Counted from the first letter of the stretch, positions 1 to 5,423 are shown. The stretch: 6,873 bases of DNA from an uncultured Streptomyces sp. (GCA_946480485.1 CAMLJW010000291.1:1-6873); one strand, 5' to 3'. Notes: generated by a model not told the origin, from the sequence alone. A program made the numbers and translations.

Positions 1-594
1 CGCGGCAAGCCGGCCGGGACCATCGCCGCGATGGTGCCGCGCGACGACACCGACGATCCGGCCGCCGCTGAGGACGGCCGCACCCGACATGCCCTCCCAG
101 GGAGAAGCGTCCGCGCCCGCATCGGCAGCAGGAGGCGTCACCTCCAGGTCGAGGGTGCCCTCCCGCCGGTTGGACAGCACCGCGCACGCCGCGCGGACAT
201 GCTCTACATCGCGGTACCACGCCCCGTCGGCATCCGTGCGCAGCTTGAACCGCGGAAAGCCCACGGCGGTACAGCTCAGCACGGCATCGCTCTCCGCGAC
301 CCGGCCGAAGCGCGCGGCCGCCACCGGCTCCACCCCGTCCGCGCCCGGCACGGTGAGGACCGCTGTGTCCGTCCCCGTGTGCCGCCACTCCACGGCAGCC
401 TCCACGGTCCGCTCACCCGGTCGGTCGGCATCGAACCGCACCCGTACAGCCCTCGCGTCCACGACGACATGCGCCGCGGTCAACACCCTGCCCGCCGCCA
501 CCAGGTAGCCCGAGCCACGGCGGCCGCCACCACCCGGCAGCACGGCCATGATCTCGACGACACGATCAGCCCGCAGCCCGGCCTCCCTCGTCAT
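1..594 (-). CDS. Trypsin-like serine protease domain protein, 3' end beyond window
   Basis: The minus-strand frame opening at ATG 594-592 stays open for 198 codons and leaves the window at position 1, so the C-terminus is missing. The visible part is a chymotrypsin-fold (S1-like) peptidase domain. GSGYLV leads into TAAH with the catalytic His at residue 42. TDTAVL gives Asp76, and EGMSGAAV gives the nucleophile Ser170 in place of the classical GDSGGP. The triad is therefore complete and in canonical order and spacing. There is no signal peptide, so the enzyme should be cytoplasmic, unlike digestive trypsins. It starts 7 nt after the Trypco2 gene stop, in the same direction, so the two are probably co-transcribed. 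In the known family such domains are often fused to STAND NTPase, TPR or other effector-associated modules; whether that holds here cannot be seen. The protease fold is near certain. The biological role (conflict or immune effector) is inferred from the partner gene. Confidence 0.9.
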   Translation of the reverse strand, partial: MTREAGLRADRVVEIMAVLPGGGGRRGSGYLVAAGRVLTAAHVVVDARAVRVRFDADRPGERTVEAAVEWRHTGTDTAVLTVPGADGVEPVAAARFGRVAESDAVLSCTAVGFPRFKLRTDADGAWYRDVEHVRAACAVLSNRREGTLDLEVTPPAADAGADASPWEGMSGAAVLSGGRIVGVVARHHRGDGPGRLAA

Positions 595-601
595 ACCGCG
601 G

Positions 602-910
602 TCAGCGCTCCCCATCGACCTCACCGCCCGCGATCAAAGCGGTCCGCAAGGTTCCGTTCGGCGCCACCGCCTTGGGCTGCAGGGTGAGCGTGATCCGCTG
701 GGTCCGCGACTGCGCGCTTCTCCCGCTGCCGCCCGCCTCGATCACCCAGAAGCGGACCTTCCCGTTTATCCCCGCTTCGCGGTCCACCGCCACGGTCGTC
801 TCGATCTCCACCGGTCCGAGCTCGAACCGCACCTTCTCACCGGCGCCATCCGCCATCGCGGCGTTCAACTCCTGCCGCAGCTGCCGGATCATGTCGGACA
901 GTTCGATCAC
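602..910 (-). CDS. Trypco2-family (trypsin co-occurring domain) protein
   Basis: This complete 102-residue protein starts at GTG 910-908, with GAGGGG 7 nt upstream. The N-terminus (IELSDMIRQLRQEL) is a helix. It is followed by a beta-rich core with FELGPVEIE (residues 29-37) and KVRFWVIEAGG (51-61), then QRITLTLQPK (71-80). This arrangement, especially the FWV-EAG segment and the closing LTL-P strand, matches what I know of the Trypco2 domain, a small domain named for its genomic association with trypsin-like proteases in bacterial conflict systems. The partner protease gene follows directly. The last 20 residues are a less conserved tail. The domain's biochemical role is not established; it may act as an adaptor or recruitment module for the protease. 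No transmembrane segment or signal peptide is present. Family assignment is confident; function is inference. Confidence 0.88.
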   Translation of the reverse strand: MIELSDMIRQLRQELNAAMADGAGEKVRFELGPVEIETTVAVDREAGINGKVRFWVIEAGGSGRSAQSRTQRITLTLQPKAVAPNGTLRTALIAGGEVDGER

Positions 911-940
911 GTGTCATCCCCTCGCCACCGTGCTGGCGAA

Positions 941-968
941 ATGCTACAAGCCCCCTCGGCGGCGTCCA
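941..968 (-). promoter_or_regulatory. Candidate sigma70-type promoter of the Trypco2-protease unit
   Basis: On the minus strand TGGACG (968-963) and TAGCAT (946-941) are separated by 16 nt. They resemble -35 TTGACA (4 of 6) and -10 TATAAT. Transcription would start near 933, giving a leader of about 25 nt that contains the GAGGGG ribosome binding site. The position is plausible, but short degenerate matches like this are common by chance. Confidence 0.35.
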
Positions 969-989
969 CTTGCTTGGCAAAATCCGCAG

Positions 990-1335
990 CTGGGCGTGCG
1001 TCCTTCGCGCCTCGCGGCGCGGGACTTCTTCGAGTGGACCTGCCAACGCGACGCCGACTTCTGCCACTTGGGCCTGGAAGACCTCGCGGAGTTCTTCGTC
1101 TGGCTGCAGTGATCGCGCCCCGCGTGTCAGCCCGGCGTGTACCAGCTGCCGGGCACGCCGCCCGCGGTCGGGAACACCACGCTCGTACGCAAGCGGGCCC
1201 ACTCGCCGGGCTCTATCGGTTCCACGCCCGCCGGGCCGAGAACGTGCCCGCACTGCTGGGGGAGCTGATCGGACCGCGTCCGATGGGCCGGTACGTGCCG
1301 ATGCTGGCGCACACCCGGCGCCACGGACCAGGCCC
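990..1335 (+). pseudogene. Tyrosine recombinase/integrase N-terminal remnant, frameshifted
   Basis: Two consecutive stretches in different plus-strand frames resemble the N-terminal SAM-like (core-binding) domain of actinomycete tyrosine recombinases. In the frame at about 999-1112 the product includes ARDFFEWTCQRDADF and LEDLAEFFVWLQ, then a TGA. From about 1195 to 1330 another frame gives LAGLYRFHARRAENVPALL and VPMLAHTRR, like the 'L.S.Y.FH...L...L.HTRR' part of such integrases. The linking region continues past the stop in the first frame, so at least one stop and one frameshift separate the parts. No catalytic domain (R..H-x-x-R..Y) follows, because ISL3-like sequence on the other strand begins at about 1376. 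This is a dead fragment. The assignment rests on pattern similarity by eye and is moderate. Confidence 0.45.
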
Positions 1336-1375
1336 GGATGCCTACAGCCCTTGCTGGAGCTGCAAAAACTCCTGC

Positions 1376-1640
1376 CTCGCGGCGCCACCAGCGGCCCTTG
1401 TGCCAGTGGAACTCCAATCCGCTCTCGCCGTAAGGGAGATCGCGTGGCCGGATCACCGCCGAGCCCTTCACCCGGGTGGCGAACACCCCGCAGGCCGGGC
1501 AGGCCCTGGCTGTCTCGTCGGCCGTGACCAGGTGAACTCGGCGCCTTCCGTCGGCCAGCCGCTCAACCGTGCGACGGACACCCCGTCGAGGTCGAGCAGC
1601 AACGTCGTATCGTTGCCCAAGCCCGTGGCTCCTGCATGAT
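1376..1640 (-). pseudogene. ISL3-family transposase N-terminal fragment, frameshifted and truncated
   Basis: The minus-strand translation contains HLVTADETARACPACGVF, then VKGSAVIRPRDLPYGESGL and FHWHKGRWWRRE. This is the zinc-finger N-terminus of ISL3-family transposases (CPxCG, then RPRDLPYG and W-K-RW). The upstream codons TLLLDLDGVSV lie in a different frame from VERLADGRRRVHLV, which places a 1-nt indel near 1572-1578. The similarity stops at about 1376, before the second cysteine pair and the DDE catalytic domain, so about 80 residues of a family of roughly 400 or more remain. No intact terminal inverted repeats were found. The remnant faces the integrase remnant across a short junction at about 1335-1376. 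Confidence 0.8.
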
Positions 1641-1689
1641 CGTTCTGCGTCGAGAACAGAGATGATCACTCAGGTCCACGGGCATCCTG

Positions 1690-1830
1690 CATCCGGGGCC
1701 GTGCCCGACCTGCGTGGCGCAGCACGGCATGCCGCCTACGCCGCCGGCCAGTCCGGGGTCGTCGCACACGTCGCCGCGCACGAGCTCGGCGCGGCTGCCT
1801 ATGCGATCAAGGCCGCACGCGCTGACACCG
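1690..1830 (+). pseudogene. Fragment resembling a 'putative immunity protein' family
   Basis: In the plus-strand frame the product reads LRGAARHAAYAAGQSGVVA followed by HVAAHELGAAAYAIKAARA. Codon third positions here are strongly G/C, as in a real gene. This alanine-rich helical pattern (AARxAAxAAGxxVxxAHxAxHxLGAAxYAxKAxRA) resembles the C-terminal part of proteins annotated in Streptomyces as 'putative immunity protein', which I recall but could not check. No proper start precedes it, and similarity ends at about 1830, where a transposon ATPase remnant begins on the opposite strand. If correct, it is a truncated piece cut by the mobile element. Confidence is limited because Ala-rich helices look alike. 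Confidence 0.4.
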
Positions 1831-2084
1831 ACCACCTCGCTCACGGACGCGGGCGGCGGCCTCGTCGACGAGGTTCTTGCCGGTGGCGAACACGGCGACG
1901 AGGGCCTGCAGGGAAACGTTGTTGTTGACCGCCCGCGGGTAGCCGCGCGAGGTCCTGTGGACCAGCGTGAGGGCGTCCTCGGTGAACGGCGATCTTCAGG
2001 TGGTGGGCGAACGTAGCTGGTCGTCTCAGTGGAGGTCATGCCCGGCATGTCGGCGTAGCGCAGGGCGGTCCGCAGCGTTGTCAC
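1826..2084 (-). pseudogene. Transposon-type AAA ATPase (TniB/ExeA-like) C-terminal remnant
   Basis: The minus strand encodes, in shifting frames, TALRYADMPGMTSTETTSYV (about 2075-2016), then FTEDALTLVHRTSRGYPRAV, QALVAVFATGKNLVDEAAAR and VSEVVG. These match in order the C-terminal lid region of the ExeA/TniB-like AAA+ ATPases that accompany DDE transposases in actinomycetes: RY-MPGMT, E-T--Y, then DAL-L-H--SRGYPRAVNN and ALVA-FA-GK--VDE-AAR. At least two frameshifts (near 2015 and near 1845) and loss of the whole Walker A/B portion show it is dead. In a living element such an ATPase activates or targets its transposase. No partner transposase gene is visible here. Confidence 0.75.
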
Positions 2085-2252
2085 GTTGTTGGATGCGGGG
2101 GTGTTTGAGGGGGTTCCGGGGCGTGGTGGGGCCGGGTTGCTGCGGTGTGCTCAGGCCGTGGTGGGCAGGCCGGTGACACCGGTGATCTGGTCTCAGATGG
2201 CGAAGCGGGTGCTCACAGCCACACACAGGTTGGCCGCGGACTGGACAGGGGG
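2085..2252. other. Intergenic region downstream of the sigma operon
   Basis: No gene is supported here. The segment lies between the stop of the 270-residue protein and the ATPase remnant. It contains a perfect 6-1-6 inverted repeat, CCGGTG-A-CACCGG (2170-2182), about 70 nt past that stop. It could be a weak factor-independent end signal, since Streptomyces terminators often lack a T run, but the stem is short. Confidence 0.4.
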
Positions 2253-3065
2253 TCAAGGGGGTGATGCGGCGCAGTCCTCCAGTCGGGCGGCGAGTTCGAA
2301 CGAGGCGCGGGGGATGGTGCCGTAGTCGGCGTCGGATCGGGTTTCCAGCCGCTGTACCGCGACGGCGAGGGGGTGGCACAGTGGCTCTGCAGGGACGGCG
2401 GGGTTGTTTACGACGCGAGTTTGGGCCGTGATGCCGGAGTGCAGGCTGGCCATGGTGCGAGCGATCATGGCCTGAGGGGCGTACCAGCGTGTCTGTCCTC
2501 CCGCGGGGGCGCGGCACATGATGCTGATCCAGTCGTCGCTGCTGGTTTCCAGGCGTTCCAGGCAGGCTGCCTGCGCTGCCCAGTGTTCGGCGTCGCGGAG
2601 TTCGCCGCGCTGCGTGTGCATCAGATAGAGGCACAGTGCGGCGGTGGTGCTGCCGGCGCCGGCGGAGAACTGCCACCAGAACTGGGCGCCTTCCCGGTCG
2701 GCCAGGTGCAGCAGGCAGGCGAAGATCAGGGCGCTGGCGGGCTCGATGCGGCAGGACCGGGCGAGCAGGGCGATGTGGTCCGCGGCCCGGGAGTCGCGGA
2801 TGACCAGGTTCGACAAGTCCCGCAGCTCATGGGCGGCCTGCTCGTGCTGGGCGGCGCCCAGCGGCATGCGCGCCGGCGCCGCGCCTTCCCCGAGCCAGGG
2901 TTTGACCTGCTGTGCGGAGGACTCCAGCAGCAGCGCGCTGCGCCACCAGGTGTCGGCGACACCACGTTCGATACGCCGGCGGGAGGCCGCAATGTCTTCG
3001 TCGTCGTACTCGTCCGCGAGGATCTCGGCCTCGGCCAGCAGTTCATCGAGGCTGCGTGGTGTCAT
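2253..3065 (-). CDS. Unknown 270-residue helical protein encoded downstream of the sigma factor
   Basis: I do not recognise a named family. The start chosen is ATG 3065-3063 (MTPRSLDELL), because GAGGAG lies 7 nt upstream. The upstream in-frame ATG at 3080 overlaps the sigma factor stop and has no ribosome binding site. The gene begins 4 nt after that stop, so it is probably translated from the same message. The protein looks soluble and almost wholly alpha-helical, with no signal peptide or membrane segment. Residues 10-33 are acidic (EAEILADEYDDED). Residues 112-172 show a TPR-like rhythm (ACLLHLADREGAQFWWQF, AGAGSTTAALCLYL, GELRDAEHWAAQAACLERL). Cysteines at 105, 117, 145, 168, 184, 230 and 265 form no metal-binding motif. 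Placement beside a sigma factor suggests a protein that binds or modulates it, or a product whose expression it controls; this is inference. It ends normally and appears intact. Confidence 0.85.
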   Translation of the reverse strand: MTPRSLDELLAEAEILADEYDDEDIAASRRRIERGVADTWWRSALLLESSAQQVKPWLGEGAAPARMPLGAAQHEQAAHELRDLSNLVIRDSRAADHIALLARSCRIEPASALIFACLLHLADREGAQFWWQFSAGAGSTTAALCLYLMHTQRGELRDAEHWAAQAACLERLETSSDDWISIMCRAPAGGQTRWYAPQAMIARTMASLHSGITAQTRVVNNPAVPAEPLCHPLAVAVQRLETRSDADYGTIPRASFELAARLEDCAASPP

Positions 3066-3069
3066 CGTG

Positions 3070-3675
3070 TCACTCCTCATCGTCGCAGTCCGCACCGAGG
3101 GGGATGCCCAGTTCTCTGGCGAGTTTGCGCCGGGCGAGGTGGCGGTGGGAGCGCACCGTGGCGTCGGTGACTCCCATGATGCGGGCGGTGGTTGCGGTGG
3201 AGTAGCCCAGGACATGGCGGAGCACCATCACGTCGAACTGCCGCTCGGGCAGCCGCGCGATCGCCGGGTACAGGCCCAGCGCGCTCTCGATGACTGCGAA
3301 TTCCTCACGGCTGGACTCCAGTACCGAGCGCATCACCCGCTGCAGCACGGCCGTCTCGGTCATCGCCGGCCGGCGGCCCTGACGCCGGAGTTCCCCGGCG
3401 ACGCTCTCCTTCAGCAGCGCCCACGCGGACGCGGCGGGGTTCGCCTCCTCCATCAGGCGCGCCCAGTTCAACGCCAAGTGCATGAACACCTGGTGGACCA
3501 GATGCCCGGCCGCCTGCCGTTCTTCTTCACCGAGATGCAGATGGGCGTAGCTTCGGTAGCCCTGGTAGTACTGACGGTGGAAGGCCCAGAACGCCTCCGG
3601 CAGCTGCGGCACCGGCACGGTCAGCCCCGGCCCGACCCGACCGGATACCCCCTGCACACTGTCGTGGTCGCTCAC
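3070..3675 (-). CDS. ECF-like sigma-70 family RNA polymerase sigma factor
   Basis: This 201-residue protein starts at GTG 3675-3673, overlapping the upstream gene's stop by 4 nt (GTGA), with a G-rich AGGGGGG run 6 nt before. Region 2 is seen at about residues 28-100: FWAFHRQYYQGYRSYAHLHL, then HLVHQVFMHLALNWARL and NPAASAWALLKESV ending in RR. Region 4 is clear at about 138-190, with AIARLPERQFDVMVLRHVLG and the helix-turn-helix TARIMGVTDATVRSHRHLARR. Two-domain layout without regions 1 and 3 and the length fit extracytoplasmic-function sigma factors, which direct RNA polymerase to a small regulon. Region 2 is divergent: the usual acidic D-AED-VQETF element of region 2.2 is replaced by EERQAAGHLVHQVF. 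No classical membrane anti-sigma factor with a zinc motif is adjacent; both neighbours are unknown proteins. Autoregulation from the palindrome-rich upstream region is possible but unproven. Confidence 0.88.
   Translation of the reverse strand: MSDHDSVQGVSGRVGPGLTVPVPQLPEAFWAFHRQYYQGYRSYAHLHLGEEERQAAGHLVHQVFMHLALNWARLMEEANPAASAWALLKESVAGELRRQGRRPAMTETAVLQRVMRSVLESSREEFAVIESALGLYPAIARLPERQFDVMVLRHVLGYSTATTARIMGVTDATVRSHRHLARRKLARELGIPLGADCDDEE
3073..3078 (-). promoter_or_regulatory. Ribosome binding site inside the end of the sigma factor gene
   Basis: GAGGAG (3078-3073) sits in the last two sense codons (both Glu) of the sigma factor gene, 7 nt before ATG 3065. It fixes the start of the downstream gene and makes that start dependent on ribosomes finishing the sigma gene, a usual arrangement for coupled partners. 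Confidence 0.75.
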
Positions 3676-3875
3676 TTGCGGCCCCCCTGCTCGGGAAGCA
3701 CGGGCGCGGCCGATTCGCCCCGGACGGCCGGCAAGCCGCTGCTCTCCATCAGAGCTGCGGCTCCCACGCGCACCCCGGCACCGAGTATCCGGCGCACCAG
3801 CGCCACGGCATCGGGAGTGAACACGCGCAGCGCGATGACCGAGGCCAGCACACTGTTTGCGACATCGTGAGTCAC
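3672..3875 (-). CDS. Small unknown protein (67 aa) leading the sigma factor operon
   Basis: This short gene starts at GTG 3875-3873 (MTHDVANSVL), with AAGGA 9 nt upstream, and its TGA overlaps the GTG start of the sigma gene. The 4-nt overlap with a good ribosome binding site and same-direction genes supports it as real despite its size. Residues 4-42 form amphipathic or hydrophobic helices (VANSVLASVIALRVF, AVALVRRILGAGVRVGAAAL) with two arginine breaks. They are not long or clean enough for a confident membrane span. The last 25 residues are Pro/Gly-rich and probably disordered. I recognise no family. By position it could be a small regulator of the sigma factor or a leader peptide that couples translation; both are inference. 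Confidence 0.65.
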   Translation of the reverse strand: MTHDVANSVLASVIALRVFTPDAVALVRRILGAGVRVGAAALMESSGLPAVRGESAAPVLPEQGGRK

Positions 3876-3935
3876 GTGTGAGGGTCCTTCACGTTTCTGC
3901 AGGGCAGCGCCCGACCCACCCCAACCAGGGCGCTG

Positions 3936-3953
3936 GAGAGCATCGTTGCTCTC
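3936..3953. promoter_or_regulatory. 18-bp palindrome upstream of the sigma operon
   Basis: GAGAGCA-TCGT-TGCTCTC is a perfect 7-bp inverted repeat with a 4-nt centre. It lies about 60 nt before the first gene of the sigma operon. It could be an operator for a dimeric regulator or a hairpin in the 5' leader of that message. No T run follows on the minus strand, so a terminator is unlikely. Confidence 0.5.
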
Positions 3954-4100
3954 ATTAATCAGCTAATCGGCTCACAGGCTCGAACGTTTAATCCCCACCC
4001 CAAGTTTTCGTATACGGAAAGCAACCGGCCAGTTACTCACGTTCGAATCGACGCCGCCGACCAGCCGCCGCGACACCCCCTCACCCGTGTGCGACACCGC
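3954..4100. promoter_or_regulatory. AT-richer putative control region of the sigma operon
   Basis: This is the least GC-rich stretch near the operon start, as expected for a promoter, and holds several symmetric elements. TCGAACGT (3980-3987) is matched by its reverse complement ACGTTCGA (4039-4046), 51 nt apart. CGTATACG (4009-4016) is a perfect 8-bp palindrome between them, and GATTA is repeated just downstream (minus strand GATTAGCTGATTA, within 3954-3969). No convincing -35/-10 pair or ECF-type GGAAC motif was found, so the promoter cannot be placed precisely. Confidence 0.4.
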
Positions 4101-4525
4101 CTCGACCAGCACCATCACTCACACAGCGCAACGCATTGCATCTATACGCAACGGCCGTGAATCGCACACCAGTAGGCACCCACACCTCAACACGTGTCCC
4201 AGATCACACCGCCTGACGTCACACTTCGAAGCCAGACCCGGGCTGCGGGCCCACGGCTCCAGCCGCTCCCGTCGGTCGACAGCGACTGGCGAGGCGCAAA
4301 GGTCGGTCAAGAGGTCGTGCAGCGCATCCACTCCGAAGGTTCCTCTGGGGCATCCACCCCCGTACGGGAGGAGTCGCACCCGCCACCGCGGCGGGCTTGC
4401 GCGGCGGCAGGGGCCGGACCGCCGCCGGGCTTCACCCATTCAAGTCGAACAACCCTCACTGAGATGTCGCGGCATCACTCGGCACGGGCGCGGTGGTCGG
4501 GTGCGAGAGCCGACAGCCGGAGGAC
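4101..4525. other. Gene-free region with clustered GC-rich hairpins
   Basis: I found no credible gene on either strand; the long open frames here lack family motifs, ribosome binding sites and coding-like composition. Between 4347 and 4427 four inverted repeats are packed together: GGGG-CATCCA-CCCC (4347-4360), the palindrome CCCGTACGGG (4359-4368), CCCGCC-ACCGC-GGCGGG (4379-4395) and CGGCGGC-N12-GCCGCCG (4402-4427). On the minus strand they lie 160-240 nt beyond the stop of the Tat-exported protein gene. They might be a 3' processing or termination structure, or a small RNA. Base composition alone makes some such repeats likely in DNA this GC-rich. Confidence 0.35.
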
Positions 4526-4543
4526 AAAAAGGGCTGCAGGCCC
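4526..4543 (-). terminator. Probable factor-independent terminator of the Tat-exported protein gene
   Basis: On the minus strand a short GC stem, GGGC-CTGCA-GCCC (4543-4531), is followed directly by TTTTT (4530-4526), about 40 nt after the stop codon. Placement and T run fit an intrinsic terminator; the stem is only 4 bp, so it may be weak. Confidence 0.45.
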
Positions 4544-4584
4544 CGTTATCCGGCTTCTCTCGCGTTCCGGCGCCCTCTGCCCGG

Positions 4585-5367
4585 TCACTCATCGCCGGGG
4601 AACAGGTCTTCGGGGCTGGGGACGGACTGGTACGCCGCATCCAGTTCGCGCAGGTCGCGGGTCAGCCAGTGTCGCGCAAGTCGGTGCAGGAGCGGGCGGG
4701 GCAGTGGCGGGTTGACCTCCCGCGTCTGCGGCATCGCCACTGACTGGACCGCCCAGGCGAACGCCGTCACAGGTGCCAACTGCTCCCAGCGGTGACGGTT
4801 GATATTGAGGAACATCATCGCCCGCTGATAGGCGTGCCAGGTGTGGTAGGAGACCAGTTCATCCATCATGTGCACTTCGCTACCCCTGTCGGCGCCGCGC
4901 GGGTCATAGAGCACGCCCTGGCCGAAGTAGGCGAACGCAGCGGTGATCCGGCTGCCGAAACGCGGATAGAAACGGTCGATGACACTCAGCTGCGCCTCGG
5001 AGACGACCGCCAGCGGCTCGGCGAGCGGAGCGACGAAGGAGATGTAGTTCCGCGGGTACTCGGGCTGCTTGCTCAGGGAGAGCCACTGTTCGCGCAGTCC
5101 GCTCTTGAGGTCCCCGCCGACATGGTCCCCTATGGCCTGGTATGCATCGAGGAGCCGAGGTGACGGCTCAAACCCCGTCTCCTGGTTGAACTGGTACCAG
5201 AACTCGTTCGCCCAGCGGTCTCCGGACATACCGGGCACATCCGGAAGCTTTTCGGTGTTTGGGGAGGCAGCCCGGGTCGCCGCAGCAGCGGTGTGCGACG
5301 CTCCCAGACCGATCGCCGTCGAAACGCCCGCCGCCATGGTGAGCAGTGACCGTCGGTTCATTGTCAT
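4585..5367 (-). CDS. Unknown 260-residue protein with twin-arginine export signal
   Basis: The protein begins MTMNRRSLLTMAAGV: NRRSLL is a twin-arginine (Tat) motif, followed by a hydrophobic stretch and an Ala-rich cleavage area (SHTAAAA, about residues 24-30). It should be folded in the cytoplasm and exported by the Tat system. ATG 5367 or ATG 5361 could be the start; neither has a strong ribosome binding site, and 5361 gives the more typical short N-region. The mature part of about 230 residues is mostly helical and rich in aromatics. It has WANEFWYQFNQETGF (52-66), YISFVAPLAEPLAVV (about 108-122) and a His/Glu/Asp-rich segment (EVHMMDELVSYHTWHAYQRA, about 164-183) that could bind a metal or cofactor, followed by FLNINRHRW. 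It has no cysteine. I recognise no named family. The gene is intact, apparently monocistronic, with a palindrome upstream and a probable terminator downstream. Function is unknown; Tat use hints at a cofactor or a fold completed before export. Confidence 0.85.
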   Translation of the reverse strand: MTMNRRSLLTMAAGVSTAIGLGASHTAAAATRAASPNTEKLPDVPGMSGDRWANEFWYQFNQETGFEPSPRLLDAYQAIGDHVGGDLKSGLREQWLSLSKQPEYPRNYISFVAPLAEPLAVVSEAQLSVIDRFYPRFGSRITAAFAYFGQGVLYDPRGADRGSEVHMMDELVSYHTWHAYQRAMMFLNINRHRWEQLAPVTAFAWAVQSVAMPQTREVNPPLPRPLLHRLARHWLTRDLRELDAAYQSVPSPEDLFPGDE

Positions 5368-5407
5368 CGGATACTCAGCTCATTCCGCTGGTCCGGCATG
5401 CCGTGTG

Positions 5408-5423
5408 TGTCAACGTCGTTGAC
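5408..5423 (-). promoter_or_regulatory. Palindromic operator candidate overlapping a TTGACA box
   Basis: GTCAACG-T-CGTTGAC (5409-5423) is a perfect 7-1-7 inverted repeat. Reading toward the Tat-exported protein gene, its edge forms TTGACA (5413-5408), an exact -35 consensus 40 nt before ATG 5367. A dimeric repressor bound here would block the promoter. No good -10 box lies 16-18 nt downstream, so the promoter part is uncertain, while the palindrome itself is plain. Confidence 0.45.

Noticed and set aside
548..1639. Long plus-strand open frame of 363 codons
   Set aside because: It runs antisense to the Trypco2 gene and the ISL3 remnant and shows only short integrase-like similarity in the middle; the remainder is low-complexity Arg/Pro/Ala product of GC-rich antisense DNA.
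2026..2676. Minus-strand open frame of 216 codons overlapping the 270-residue protein
   Set aside because: Its product is Arg/His/Pro-rich without motifs and lies in another frame of a better supported gene.
3063..3215. Longer start for the 270-residue protein (from 3215, or ATG at 3080)
   Set aside because: This would overlap the sigma gene heavily or lack a ribosome binding site; ATG 3065 has GAGGAG 7 nt upstream.
2644..3870. Long plus-strand open frame of 408 codons
   Set aside because: It is antisense to the sigma operon, whose proteins have clear sigma-factor motifs and ribosome binding sites; this frame has neither.
4119..4439. Minus-strand open frame of 106 codons in the gene-free region
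   Set aside because: No family similarity, no convincing start signal, and it covers the hairpin cluster; nothing supports coding.
4087..4743. Plus-strand open frame of 218 codons
   Set aside because: It has no ribosome binding site or recognisable motif, Arg/Ser/Pro-rich product, and its end is antisense to the Tat-exported protein gene.
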